NCBI GenBank assembly: GCA_036005185.1
Contig: DASYQS010000006.1
Coordinates: forward strand, 113,822-177,821
DNA from: VBAU01 sp036005185
GTDB taxonomy: Bacteria; Bacteroidota; Bacteroidia; Chitinophagales; Chitinophagaceae
Length of the DNA: 64,000 nucleotides
Direction: 5' to 3'
Below the pieces are notes generated by a model. It worked only from the letters and a program-made list of their open reading frames with translations, did not search any database and had not been told where the DNA came from. Position 1 is the first letter of the stretch. Each line of letters opens with the position of its first letter. The position numbers and the translations under genes are program-made. Below are positions 63,767 through 64,000 of this stretch, in pieces.

Positions 63767-64000
63767 TCAGGCTATCATCTTAACTACCATTTCTTTTAGT
63801 AAAGAAGCATCTGATGTGCCTGAATTATTGATGCCTATACTTTTAAGATTGTAATCGCTTAATAAAAGCATTAATTTTTCTATGTCGGAATAGCTATAAA
63901 TGGTAACTGTTCTTAGATAGTCTTTGATAAAAAATGGGTTAATGCCTAACGAGGTTGCCACTGTTTTTTCATCTCTTGTATTTAAGCCATAAATCATAAA
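63767..64000 (-). CDS. holA: DNA polymerase III delta subunit, C-terminal part
   Basis: Only the last 78 or so codons lie in the window and the frame stays open to the edge, so the 5' part is outside. V-A-T-S-L-G-I-N-P-F-F-I-K-D-Y and the closing D-I-E-K-L-M-L-L-L-S-D-Y-N-L-K-S-I-G match the C-terminal helices of Bacteroidota HolA, the clamp-loader subunit that binds the beta clamp. The assignment rests on this short part and would be firm only with the N-terminal AAA+ domain. Confidence 0.8.
   Translation of the reverse strand, partial: FMIYGLNTRDEKTVATSLGINPFFIKDYLRTVTIYSYSDIEKLMLLLSDYNLKSIGINNSGTSDASLLKEMVVKMIA

Overview
The window is chromosomal DNA of a low-GC Bacteroidota, most likely in or near the Chitinophagaceae. 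Pointers to this are the promoter-like TTTG-N19/20-TAnnTTTG motifs, the near absence of Shine-Dalgarno sequences, a zinc-free (type B) L31, a GlmU-like protein of the Bacteroidota type, PorT-like barrels, and many signal-peptide exoenzymes. I see no prophage, insertion sequence, CRISPR array, rRNA or tRNA. Most genes are housekeeping or metabolic.

Layout. 1-3 kb: partial DinB-like protein, rhomboid protease, small proteins, CBS protein. 3-7.4 kb: glycosyltransferase and flippase, diverging from an FkbM methyltransferase and a Kir-type K+ channel. 7.4-11.3 kb (minus): TpiA, GlmU-like protein, L31B, a probable small RNA, YajQ. 11.5-24 kb (minus): a small gene between duplicated terminators, NhaA, then a nitrogen block Amt - porin - Amt - GltD - GltB. 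24-37 kb (minus): the full branched-chain amino acid block leuA-leuC-leuD-leuB / ilvE-ilvD-ilvB-ilvN-(GAF)-ilvC-ilvA. 37-45 kb (plus): a large helical-repeat protein, a BNR/VPS10-like exoprotein, a membrane protein and a biotin-dependent carboxylase beta subunit. 45-52.5 kb: toxin-antitoxin pair with a frameshifted toxin, RNase HI, ManA, YraN, XerD and small genes. 52.5-61.6 kb: secreted gamma-glutamyltransferase, M14 carboxypeptidase, a PIG-L deacetylase and a sodium:solute symporter preceded by two tiny membrane proteins. 61.6-64 kb: flavin amine oxidase, lipoprotein, 3' end of holA.

The most interesting signal is between leuB and ilvE. A 31-codon leader ORF encodes an uninterrupted Ile3-Val3-Ile3 run, followed by four mutually exclusive pairing segments ending in a strong intrinsic terminator. 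This is a complete ribosome-mediated attenuator, readable by eye, placed inside the operon so that the ilv half can be switched separately from the leu half. The adjacent nitrogen block supplies the glutamate used by IlvE, so the 13-37 kb region reads as one ammonium-to-branched-chain-amino-acid module. Other points worth a second look: a promoter- and terminator-bounded ~150-nt RNA, a 40-bp terminator duplication flanking a small gene, a palindromic repeat inserted in frame in a coding sequence, a toxin with a one-base frameshift beside an intact antitoxin, a cysteine-less GAF protein inside the ilv operon, and two untracked 54- and 40-residue membrane proteins translationally coupled to a symporter.
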